DNA of 64,000 nucleotides from Glandiceps talaboti. Its lineage: Eukaryota > Hemichordata > Enteropneusta > Spengelidae. The stretch is taken from assembly GCF_964340395.1 (NCBI RefSeq), contig NC_135565.1:3071142-3135141 (forward strand), written 5' to 3'. Made by a program: the position numbers and the translations under genes. Positions 1-10,639 of this stretch are shown here, in pieces. Every line of letters begins with the position of its first letter. Position 1 is the stretch's first letter. Below the pieces are notes generated by a model. The model was not told the origin of the DNA, did not search any database, and saw only the letters and a program-made list of their open reading frames with translations.

Positions 1-513
1 TTTTTCAGTATGGGTTGCCAAAAGTCGCGGTGATAATGTTGTTCATGGATGCGTGATATGTCGGCATTCCGTAAACATCTGGTAAATTTTGGAAACAAGC
101 CCTTACAAGTTTCCACTCGTTTTCTACTTTGTTGAGGCTTGGAAATTACATTTTTTTTTTAACTTCCACACAAAAAAACTTTTGAGTGTAGTCTGTTTCT
201 ATATTCGGCTACACTTTGTGAATAAATCAACACTTGTCAATTCGGTCTGGAGGCAATAGTGTCTGTTTCAGTCAGCAAACAACTTTTTTTCTTTTTTGCC
301 TTGGGAGTGAGAATTTAATTTTGTAGCTAGTTCCAATTTTTAGGGACTTTGGCGAAATCGGCAAATATAACCCTGTTTTTTGGTGTGTTTTTTTTAATGT
401 ACAGCCGTTAGCCCAGAATTAACTGAGCAATTAGTTGTTACTGACTGTTCATTTGCTGTCCACATAGCTGCTCTTTCCTTTGTCAAAAAATGACAGGGAG
501 AGTGGTACAGTGT
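1..513. other. Unassigned AT-rich DNA
   Basis: No gene, RNA or repeat structure could be supported here. The stretch has short A and T runs and only short open frames, with no coding-like composition or splice structure. Confidence 0.6.
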
Positions 514-711
514 ACACATGTTGACTGACAATGAGGGCAATAGCGTACGTTTGTTGACAAGGGACGAGCCGGTCACACAAAAACAGTCTCAGAAACAAGA
601 CTGTTTTAGTTTCCCCGAGGGCAAAACCTGATTGGAAATGAAACTGTTTTGGTGTGACTGGCTAGTCCCGAGGGGAAACAACTCCCCCAAATAATGTCAG
701 TCAACATGTGT
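514..711. repeat. Imperfect inverted-repeat (MITE-like) element
   Basis: The left arm begins with ACACATGTTGACTGACA (514-530). The right arm ends with its reverse complement (TGTCAGTCAACATGTGT, 695-711). A second pair of inverted segments lies inside: GGGACGAGCCGGTCACACAA on the left and its near complement around 640-668. The whole 198 bp can fold into one long hairpin with unpaired stretches. No protein is encoded. This fits a short non-autonomous DNA element or an old foldback. I cannot see a target-site duplication. Confidence 0.6.
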
Positions 712-1780
712 TTTATAACACCAAACAAGAATCATACACCACAGCACACTAAAATAATTGTAACAAACTTCTCCAGCAAGCAGAGTTTGTTTGCATTGTG
801 TTCAATAACCTTTTAGAGTTGTCCCAATAACAAATAGTTCTCCAAAATACCAACTGCTGTCTTGATTACTGTCTTTGCTTTTTAGAGTCTTTCTCAGAGA
901 CAATGTTGTCCAGCTCTTCTTCTGAAATTTCGATGAATCGAGCAAAACGTTCACATTGGCTGCTGCTTGTGGTTATAATTTAAGACGAGCCAGACATGTT
1001 TACAATTTGTTGTTCTTTGAAAATATCATCGTTTTTCGCGTGTATATATGATGTCATCATGAGGCACTAATCAATGGAGCTAGGGACTAGTTCCATTAAT
1101 TAGTGCCTACTACATCATTTATCATAGAACAGCGCGAGAATGGTCCATAACGTGTGATGTAGCATTGACCAATCACGACCGAGAGTTGAGTATGCAGTGT
1201 GTTATAATGTTTAATACTGGGGTAGTACATTGTTTATTTTTACAGCAAATTTTGTAGTTAGTAAACATTCATTGATAGTTTACCTCTACCCAGTACCTGC
1301 TTTGCTGAACAGTAACTGTAGTCCATCTATTGTCTTAGAAATTATATTATTTGCCCTCTTATTCAGAGATTAATTTTTTGAGGTCCTATTAAAAAATTAG
1401 TGATTGCAATCTCTGAATTTCCAATTTCTTTTTTCAAATAGTTTCACCATATTTGCTGTTTTTCCTGTCGAAGTTATAATAGTTGGATGTAAACTAAATA
1501 AATTGCCCGTTGTCTGTGTTGATTGGAACACTCTTGCTGACTTGCAACTTCAAGTGAATGACTACTCCTGTAATTATTATGTATACTTCTGCCACCTCTT
1601 GTGAAACTAGGACAAACCTAGCCATAATCACAGAAGCTTGGTAAGATACATGAGTATTTTACCGAGCAAAAAGAGATACCTGCTTTATAGTAATAAGATA
1701 AGATCATGAAAGACCACTGTGGCACATACCATTTCTTTGTAGGGGTTGGTCTTAGCTGCAATAATTGTAGCTTTGTTTTT
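712..1780. other. Unassigned AT-rich DNA
   Basis: Apart from the hairpin at 1062-1108 I see no supported feature. The open frame at 1404-1604 is short and hydrophobic, with no motif or splice context. Bases 1722-1753 resemble 55647-55677 (see findings). Confidence 0.55.
1062..1108. repeat. 20-bp-stem hairpin
   Basis: AGGCACTAATCAATGGAGCT (1062-1081) and AGTTCCATTAATTAGTGCCT (1089-1108) are reverse complements except for two positions, with a 7-nt spacer. Flanking ATGATG/CATCAT words add weaker pairing. It could be the remnant of a palindromic MITE or a structured RNA stem. No other evidence favours either. Confidence 0.65.
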
Positions 1781-2226
1781 ATTAGTCCCCGCCGGACGAA
1801 GTCCGGATGGGGACTTATGGATTGGGTTCTGTCTGTCCGTGTGTCCGTGCATCCGTCCGCAGCCATTTCTTGGAGATGCCTGGACCAACTTGGTACAAGG
1901 GCAACATACTATGGCATGCATATGCACGTCAATTTGTTTTATGATACAATCCACCTAGCAGCCATTTTGTTTGCAAATTTTCCCTGTCCAAAGCCATAAC
2001 TCAGACATGCGTGAACAGATCTCATTCAAAGTTGCTATTAGGACAGTGTTATATGACATACATGTGCATATTCATTGTCTTGATACAATTCGATATGGCG
2101 GCCTGGCAGCCATTTTGTTGGCACAGTTTTCATGTCCAAAGCCATAACTAAGACATGCTTGAACAGAGCAGTGATATCAAAGATAACCATTTGAGGCCAA
2201 ACAATTTTCAATGACTTGTTTACAAT
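1781..2226 (-). mobile_element. Short pearl/HINE-like element (copy A), two core repeats
   Basis: The plus strand reads as follows. A terminal imperfect palindrome lies at 1784-1815 (AGTCCCCGCCGGAC, GAA loop, GTCCGGATGGGGACT). Next comes a TCTG/TCCG tetranucleotide stretch (about 1829-1860), then two copies of the 150-bp core that is amplified at 3980-9286. The tail ends in TCAATGACTTGTTTACA (about 2205-2223), which recurs at 9512-9530 after the large array. Hairpin plus tetranucleotide plus tandem core is the layout known from bivalve pearl elements and Helentron-associated elements. By that analogy the hairpin is the 3' end, so the element lies on the minus strand. No protein is encoded. 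The family assignment is inference. Confidence 0.65.
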
Positions 2227-2230
2227 ACTT

Positions 2231-2281
2231 TTTAGCACAACTGAACCGAGGTTCAGTAGTGCTATAGGCATCGCCCAGCGT

Positions 2282-2322
<41 letters not shown>

Positions 2323-2340
2323 ATGTCTATGTCTGTCTGT

Positions 2341-2383
<43 letters not shown>

Positions 2384-2850
2384 CGACTTACAGTCAAAAA
2401 CTGCCTGACCAAATGCCTTGGTATTTGGTGGGGACATTATGTAGGGCATGCAGATGGGAAATTGTTCAAATGCAAATGATTGCATCAAAGATGTGTGTTT
2501 TTGGGTCAAGAAATGTGATTTTGGGTCGAAAAACTCCAAAACCACTTGGCAGATTGACCTGAAGTTTGGTGGGAATGTTATTGGGGTGTTTATTAAAGAT
2601 TTGTTCATGACATGATGATTCCATGAGTAATATGCGAATAAGGTCTAAAAATGTGAATGAACATTCAAAAATGTATGCAAATATGTCTAGCAACATGACC
2701 ACAGCCAAATGATCACGTATATTGCAAAGATACCACAGTTGGATAGGTGACTGGATAGTCATTCAGTAAATGAACACCTATACCTACAGTTGTAGCATGG
2801 ATCAACATGTGGATAAACATTTTTAAAACTGTACAGTTGTGCTACAATGC
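2231..2850 (-). mobile_element. Second-family hairpin/tetranucleotide element (copy B)
   Basis: A palindrome at 2233-2264 (TAGCACAACTGAACC, GA, GGTTCAGTAGTGCTA; one mismatch) is followed by (TCTG)n and (TG)n tracts at 2281-2380. Two diverged roughly 150-bp core units follow, each holding a TTTGGTGGG(G/A)A motif. The far end carries CAGTTGTGCTA (2834-2844), a perfect 11-bp inverted copy of the first bases of the palindrome. This is the subterminal inverted-repeat plan of non-autonomous Helentron-like elements. Its hairpin end abuts the end of copy A. There is no coding capacity; open frames across the microsatellite are artefacts. Confidence 0.65.
2281..2380. repeat. (TCTG)n/(TG)n compound microsatellite
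   Basis: About twelve TCTG units are followed by an imperfect stretch and then an uninterrupted TG run to about 2380. It sits just inside the hairpin of element B, the usual place for tetranucleotide tracts in this element class. Confidence 0.95.
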
Positions 2851-3872
2851 CAGTGGCGCTATTTTAAAATTAATTGCCCAAGTGGCTCAATCACTTGTCC
2901 GGGGCAAGTAAAACACCATTATTTTGAGCCCTGCTGGTGCTAATGAAACAGTAGACTGTAAGGGACGATCAGACAATGTCACACAAACTCAATAAGCAAA
3001 ATTCGTTCATTTAGAGGGAGGGGGTCTGGTGTCAATGAGATTGCTGAATTTCATTTTCACACTTCTAACCGAATTTTGACAAAAAACTTTCAATCCTTCA
3101 ATGATAACAGCTTAAATTTACTAACTGTAGAAGTATCAGTGAGTGTTATGATATGTAAATACTTAGAATTGCCTAATCTTTGAAAATTAGGTATCTAGCC
3201 AAATAAATTTACTACATCACACATCCACACATGACATGTACAGCTAGAATTTTGGTAAAATACTAGTAATACAATTTTGTTTAAAAGATGTCTTGCTTAT
3301 TTATTGTCATATCACAAATAACCAATATATTTATATCACACATAAAATACAAAATACCAACATTCATGTTCCTACACTACATTCTAGTTATATGGTCCAA
3401 ATGGGTGAAAATTTGATTGAAATTGTTATTTTCAGTCATACTAATTTGAACAAAATTAATTAACAGCTCACCTATCCGATTATGACGCAATAGTCAGTGC
3501 AGCACAAACAATGAAAGTAGTGTACTAAAGTATCTGAAGTCGTCACTTCAATACCTTTTGAAAAGTTAGTATGTGTAAATAAATATAATTTCTTATTTAG
3601 CAGAACAACAAAAGTTACCAATAACTTTTGACCAAAATCAGTATAAAAATGCCCACAAGTTGGAAGTATTCGAGTCCAAATTGGGATGCGAAAGTGGTAC
3701 TTATTGCCGACATGCTTATTCTCAAGAGCAAATATGTAATCAGAATATAAACTAAACATTGCAGCAATCTGATCCCTGCATAAACTGTTTTGAGTTCACT
3801 CAGCCATGTCCTTGTATACAACAATGTATCGATAGTCAAAATTTAATGACAATTTCTAGGAACAGCACCTTT
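2851..3872. other. Unassigned AT-rich DNA
   Basis: About 1 kb of AT-rich sequence between two transposon-like elements. I see no coding exon, repeat array or RNA gene. Short open frames on both strands have no recognisable content. Confidence 0.6.
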
Positions 3873-6800
3873 ATTAGTCCTTGCAGGATGAAGTCTGGGA
3901 CGGGGACTTATGGATTAGGTTCCGTCCGTCTGTCCGTCCGTCCGTCCAGAGCCGTTTCTTAGAGATGTATGGACCGATTTTTTACAAACTTAGTACAGGG
4001 GCATACATATGCAAGTCAATTTGTTTCATTATACAATCCAATATGGCCACCTCGTAGCCATATTGTAGCCAGAGTGTTCTGTAACATACATGTGCATATT
4101 CATTGTTGTCGTGATACAATCCAATATGGCCACCTAGCAGCCATTTTGTTTGCGAATTTTCCATGACCAAAGCCATAACTCAGACATGCTTGAACAGATA
4201 TCATTCAAAGGTGGTATTAGGACAGTTTTCTATGACATACATGTGCATATTCATTGTTGTCATGATACGATCAAATATGGCCACCTAGCAGCCATTTTGT
4301 TTGCGAATTTTCCATGACCAAAGCCATAACTCAGACGTGCTTGAACAGATCTCATTCAAAGATCTTATTAGGACAGTGTTCAATGACATATATGTACATA
4401 TTCATTGTTGTCGTGATACAATCCAATATGGCCACCTAGCAGCGATTTTGTTTGCGAATTTTCCATGCCCAAAGCCATAACTCAGACATGCTTGAACAGA
4501 TCTCATTCAAAGATGATATTAGGACATCGTTCTATGACATGCATATCCATTTTCGTTGTGATACGATCAAATATGGTCGCCTGGCAGCCATTTTGTTTGT
4601 GAATTTTCCATGACCAAAGCCATAACTCACACATGCTTGAACAGATCTCATTCAAAGATGGTATTAGGATATTATTCTGTGACATACATATGCATATTCG
4701 TTTTCGTTCTGATACGATCAAATATGGCCACCTAGCAGCCATTTTGTTTGTGAATTTTCCATGTCCAAAGCCATAACTCAGACATGCTTCATCAGATCTC
4801 TTTCAAAGTTGGTATTACTATTAGGACAATGTTCTATGACATATATGTGCATATTCATTGTTGTTGTGATACAATCCAATATGGCCACCTAGCAGCCATT
4901 TTGTTTGCGAATTTTCCATGACCAAAGCCATAACACAGACATGCTTGAACAGATATCATTCAAAGGTGGTATTATGACAGTTTTCTATGACATACATGTG
5001 CATATTCATTGTTGTCATGATACGATCAAATATGGCCACCTAGCAGCCATTTTGTTTGCGAATTTTCCATGACCAAAGCCATAACTCAGACGTGCTTGAA
5101 CAGATCTCATTCAAAGATGATATTAGGACATCGTTCTATGACATGCATATCCATTTTCGTTGTGATACGATCAAATATGGTCGCCTTGCAGCCATTTTGT
5201 TTGTGAATTTTCCATGTCCAAAGCCATAACTCAGACATACGTCAGCAGATCTCATCCAAAGTTGGTATTAGGACAGTGTTCTATGATATATATGTGCATA
5301 TTCATTGTTGTCGTGATACAATCCAATATGGCCACCTAGCAGCCATTTTGTTTGCGAATTTTCCATGATCAAAGCCATAACTCAGACATGCTTGAACAGA
5401 TCTCATTCAAAGATGGTATTAGGATATTATTCTGTGACATACATATGCATATTCGTTTTCGTTCTGATACGATCAAATATGGCCACCTGGCAGCCATTTT
5501 GTTTGCGAATTTTCCATGTCCAAAGCCATAACTCAGACATGCTTGAACAGATCTCATTCAAAGTTGGTATTAGCACATTGTTTAATGACATACATGTGCA
5601 TATCAATTTTCGCCATTATACGATCCAATATGGCTGCCTGACAGCCATTTTGTTTGTGAATTTTCCATGTCCAAAGCCATAACTCAGACATGCTTGAACA
5701 GATCTCATTCAAAGTTAGTATTAGGACAGTGTTCTATGACATACATGTGCATATTCATTGTTGTCGTGATACAATCCAATATGGCCATCTAGCAGCCATT
5801 TTGTTTGTGAATTTTCCTTGTCCAAAGCCATAACTCAGACATGCTTGAACAGATCTCATTCAAAGTTGGTATTAGGACAGTTTTCTATGACATATATGTG
5901 CATATTCATTGTTGTCGTGATACAAACCAATATGGCCACCAAGTAGCCATTTTGTTTGCAAATTTTCCATGTCCAAAGCCATAACTCAGACATGCTTGAA
6001 CAGATCTCATTCAAAGATGATATTAGGACATCGTTCTATGACATGCATATCCATTTTCGTTGTGATACGATCAAATATGGTCGCCTGGCAGCCATTTTGT
6101 TTGTGAATTTTCCATGTCCAAAGCCATAACTCAGACATGCGTCAGCAGATCTCATTCAAAGTTGGTATTAGGACAGTGTTCTATGATATATATGTGCATA
6201 TTCATTGTTGTCATGATACAATCCAATATGGCCACCTAGCAGCCATTTTGTTTGCGAATTTTCAATGATCAAAGCCATAACTCAGACATGCTTGAACAGA
6301 TCTCATTCAAAGATGGTATTAGGATATTATTCTGTGACATACATATGCATATTCGTTTTCGTTCTGATACGATCAAATATGGCCACCTAGCAGCCATTTT
6401 GTTTGTGAATTTTCCATGTCCAAAGCCATAACTCAGACATGCTTCATCAGATCTCTTTCAAAGTTGGTATTAGGACAATGTTCTATGACATATATGTGCA
6501 TATTCATTGTTGTTGTGATACAATCCAATATGGCCACCTAGCAGCCATTTTGTTTGCGAATTTTCCATGACCAAAGCCATAACACAGACATGCTTGAACA
6601 GATATCATTCAAAGGTGGTATTATGACAGTTTTCTATGACATACATGTGCATATTCATTGTTGTCATGATACGATCAAATATGGCCACCTAGCAGCCATT
6701 TTGTTTGCGAATTTTCCATGACCAAAGCCATAACTCAGACGTGCTTGAACAGATCTCATTCAAAGATGGTATTAGGACAATGTTCAATGACATATATGTA

Positions 6801-9533
6801 CATATTCATTGTTGTCGTGATACAATCCAATATGGCCACCTAGCAGCGATTTTGTTTGCGAATTTTCCATGCCCAAAGCCATAACTCAGACATGCTTGAA
6901 CAGATCTCATTCAAAGATGATATTAGGACATCGTTCTATGACATGCATATCCATTTTCGTTGTGATACGATCAAATATGGTCGCCTTGCAGCCATTTTGT
7001 TTGTGAATTTTCCATGTCCAAAGCCATAACTCAGATATACGTCAGCAGATCTCATTCAAAGTTGGTATTAGGACAGTGTTCTATGATATATATGTGCATA
7101 TTCATTGTTGTCGTGATACAATCCAATATGGCCACCTAGCAGCCATTTTGTTTGCGAATTTTCCATGATCAAAGCCATAACTCAGACATGCTTGAACAGA
7201 TCTCATTCAAAGATGGTATTAGGATATTATTCTGTGACATACATATGCATATTCGTTTTCGTTCTGATACGATCAAATATGGCCACCTGGCAGCCATTTT
7301 GTTTGCGAATTTTCCATGTCCAAAGCCATAACTCAGACATGCTTGAACAGATCTCATTCAAAGTTGGTATTAGCACATTGTTTAATGACATACATGTGCA
7401 TATCAATTTTCGCCATTATACGATCCAATATGGCTGCCTGACAGCCATTTTGTTTGTGAATTTTCCATGTCCAAAGCCATAACTCAGACATGCTTGAACA
7501 GATCTCATTCAAAGTTGGTATTAGGACAGTTTTCTATGACATATATGTGCATATTCATTGTTGTCGTGATACAATCCAATATGGCCACCTAGCAGCCATT
7601 TTGTTTGCGAATTTTCCATGACCAAAGCCATAACTCAGACATGCTTGAACAGATCTCATTCAAAGATGGTATTAGGATATTATTCTGTGACATACATATG
7701 CATATTCGTTTTCGTTCTGATACGATCAAATATGGCCACCTGGCAGCCATTTTGTTTGCGAATTTTCCATGTCCAAAGCCATAACTCAGACATGCTTGAA
7801 CAGATCTCATTCAAAGATGGTATTAGCACATTGTTTAATGACATACATGTGCATATCAATTTTCGCCGTTATACGATCCAATATGGCTGCCTGACAGCCA
7901 TTTTGTTTGTGAATTTTCCATGTCCAAAGCCATAACTCAGACATGATTGAACAGATCTCATTCAAAGGTGGTATTAGGACAGTTTTCTATGACATATATG
8001 TGCATATTCATTGTTGTCGTGATACAAACCAATATGGCCACCAAGCAGCCATTTTGTTTGCAAATTTTCCATGTCCAAAGCCATAACTCAGACATGCTTG
8101 AACAGATCTCATTCAAAGTTGGTATTAGGACAGTGTTCTATGACATACATGAGCATATCAATTTTTGTCATGATACAATCTGATATGGCTGCCTGGCAGC
8201 GATTTTGTTTGTGAATTTTCCATGTCCAAAGCCATAACTTGGACATGTTTGAACAGATCTCAGTTAAAGTTAGCAGTGTTCTATGACATGCATGTGCATA
8301 TCCATTTTTGTTGTGATACGATCCAATATGGCTGCCTGGCAGCCATTTTGTTTGCGAATTTTCCATGTCCAAAGCCATAACTCAGACATGCTTGAACAGA
8401 TCTTATTTAAAGTTGGTATTAAGATAGTGTTCTATGACATACATGTGTATATTCATTGTTGTCGTCATACAATCCAATATGGCCGCCTAGCAGCCATTTT
8501 GTTTGTGAATTTTCCATGTCCAAAGCCATAACTAAGACATGCTTGAACAGATCTCATTCAAAGTTGGTATTAGGACAGTTTTCTATGACATATATGTGCA
8601 TATTCATTGTTGTCGTGATACAAACCAATATAGCCACCAAGCAGCCATTTTGTTTGCAAATTTTCCATGTCCAAAGCCATAACTCAGACATGCTTGAACA
8701 GATCTCATTCAAAGTTGGTATTAGGACAGTGTTCTATGACATACATGAGCATATCAATTTTTGCCATGATACAATCTGATATAGCTGCCTGGCAGCGATT
8801 TTGTTTGTGAATTTTCCATGTCCAAAGCCATAACTTGGACATGTTTGAACATATCTCAGTTAAAGTTAGCAGTGTTCTATGACATACATGTGCATATCCA
8901 TTTTTGTTGTAATACGATCCAATATGGCTGCCTGGCAGCCATTTTGTTTGAGAATTTTCCATGTCCTAAGCCATAACTCAGACATGCTTGAACAGATCTT
9001 ATTTAAAGTTGGTATTAAGATAGTGTTCTATGACATACATGTGTATATTCATTGTTGTCGTGATACAATCCAATATGGCCGCCTAGCAGCCATTTTTTTG
9101 TGAATTTTCCATGTCCAAAGCCATAACTCAGACATGCTTGAACAGATCTCATTCAAAGTTGGTATTAGGACAGTGTTCTATGACATACATGTACATATCC
9201 ATTTTCATCATGATACAATCCGCCTGGCAGCCATTTTGTTGGTGCAGTTTTCATGTCCAAAGCCATAACTCAGACATGCTTGAACAGGTCCCCACGTACC
9301 GGACCCATCCTTTATTGTTGAATGGTTTATTCCATCACATCATCTTGAAGAGTAGGCATGTCCCATGGCCAACGAGGAGACACAACATATCTTCTTCTGT
9401 TTGATTTAGGTTCACAAGTGTTGTTGTATGATCAGAGTAGTGATATCAAGAAAATGACAACATAAACTGCCAGTTCCTTAAAACCCAATCATAGTGGGGA
9501 CTATGTTATTCTCAATGACTTGTTTACATTGTA
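3873..9533 (-). mobile_element. Expanded pearl/HINE-like element (copy C)
   Basis: The left end holds a decayed version of the copy-A palindrome (3876-3908) and a TCCG/TCTG tract (about 3921-3950). About 35 tandem cores follow (3980-9286), then a unique tail. The tail contains GGTCCCCACGTACCGGACC (9288-9306) and TAGTGGGGACTA (9492-9503), which are inverted relative to the AGTCCCC end motif. The last bases, TCAATGACTTGTTTACA, match the end of copy A at 2205-2223, so both copies share the two ends and differ in core number. No transposase is present, so the element is non-autonomous. The Helentron/pearl class is inferred from architecture only. Confidence 0.6.
3980..9286. repeat. 150-bp tandem core array, about 35 copies
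   Basis: The unit contains CCATTTTGTTTGCGAATTTT, CAAAGCCATAACTCAGACAT and GATCTCATTCAAAG, and recurs every 150 bp. Equivalent positions fall at 4500, 5400, 6300 and 7200. Copies are roughly 85-95% alike by eye. Blocks recur at larger offsets: about 640 bp at 5070-5715 and 6870-7515 (1800 bp apart) is nearly identical, and 4766-5030 matches 6421-6680. Because 150 is divisible by three, several 60-107-codon open frames repeat along the array on both strands. They lack start context and are not counted as genes. Confidence 0.95.
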
Positions 9534-10185
9534 AATGATGTTAGGGTAGACAGCTTTGCTTTGACGATATTGAAATTTGAATTCCTCCCCTGATATTTGC
9601 AAAAATAGTTTACTAGGCTTATATATTATAGTTACTGTATTAATTTTGATTGTGAAATAACTGGGTAGTTGATTAGCTATCAAAAATAGTTAGTTTAAGG
9701 TTTTATTATTAACTGATGATTGTCGCCATCCTGATGTAAAATGTCCCCATTTTGTTGCAGCCTATGGGATATTGACTCCACTAGCTTTAAACCTTGGCAG
9801 AACACTGACATTTATTTTTGTTTCTTTCTTTCAGATTATGCATACAAATATGTTGTATGAACAGGTTTTAATGTGTGACTGAAAAGCCATCACTCTATGG
9901 CTAATAGAGCCTTCCTTGACGACACCCTCAATGTAGAGAGGAACTGATGACTATATAATCTGATGTAAGTTGCTACTTCCCAGGCAGGATGGACTACATA
10001 TATGAAGAGCGTGTATATGGAAGACAACACAAACTCCATATATATGTATACTACGCCACACATAATCAGCAACAACCAAGTTCTGCCTGATGGTAGTCAG
10101 ACAAGGTAAAAAAAAATGACGTTCATCCTACATATTGACGTAGTCAGATGCACCAATACATATAAATTTCAATTTCATCCCAAAG
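9534..10185. other. Unassigned DNA
   Basis: No repeat or gene is supported between the end of the expanded element and the small frame at 10186. The segment is AT-rich with short open frames only. Confidence 0.55.
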
Positions 10186-10341
10186 ATGACAGCCCCTGAA
10201 GAACAAAGATTTGGAATTTACAAAGTAAACACACAAGGAGAAGAGCAAATCAAACATTTGGTCAGTCAAGCACTGTCAAGTATTCAAGTGTTACAGGATC
10301 AGGTTAATGAACTTGCAACCCAAAACACAACAAGAACATAA
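10186..10341 (+). CDS. Small ORF of 51 codons, unknown product
   Basis: An ATG at 10186 opens a 51-codon frame ending in TAA at 10339-10341. It begins MTAPEEQRFGIYKVNTQGEE and continues as a Gln/Glu/Leu-rich amphipathic stretch with heptad-like hydrophobic spacing (Leu, Leu, Ile, Leu, Val, Leu) that could form a short coiled coil. Composition is balanced, unlike the repeat-derived frames nearby. I do not recognise the family. It could be an exon, a remnant of a mobile-element protein, or chance. No promoter or splice sites were identified. Confidence 0.2.
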   Translation: MTAPEEQRFGIYKVNTQGEEQIKHLVSQALSSIQVLQDQVNELATQNTTRT

Positions 10342-10639
10342 AAAACATCCACCTATTACCTACTTTTGGTAAAGAAGTCCATCATTGCAATGGGATGGAC
10401 AGAGAGATGGTAACTTTAGTGCCTACTACAAATTTGGAATCATAAACATCCTAATGTGAAGGATCTTCTCTGTGAATGCCTATGAGATTTTGAACTTCAT
10501 CCTCCTGAGATGGATGACATTTGGTAACTACTGGTGATGCCAACCAGAGATTTAAAAAACCTAATGTGATGGCTGGAATGAACCAGGAGATTTGGAAACC
10601 TCAACTAAGTGGATGGAATGTGTGCTTCCGGAATTCTCA

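Noticed and set aside
5365-9404. Repeated 60-107-codon frames (for example identical 105-codon frames at 5365 and 7165)
   Set aside because: They recur with the 150-bp core, begin at arbitrary ATG words and have no coding-type substitution pattern visible. The identity reflects DNA duplication.
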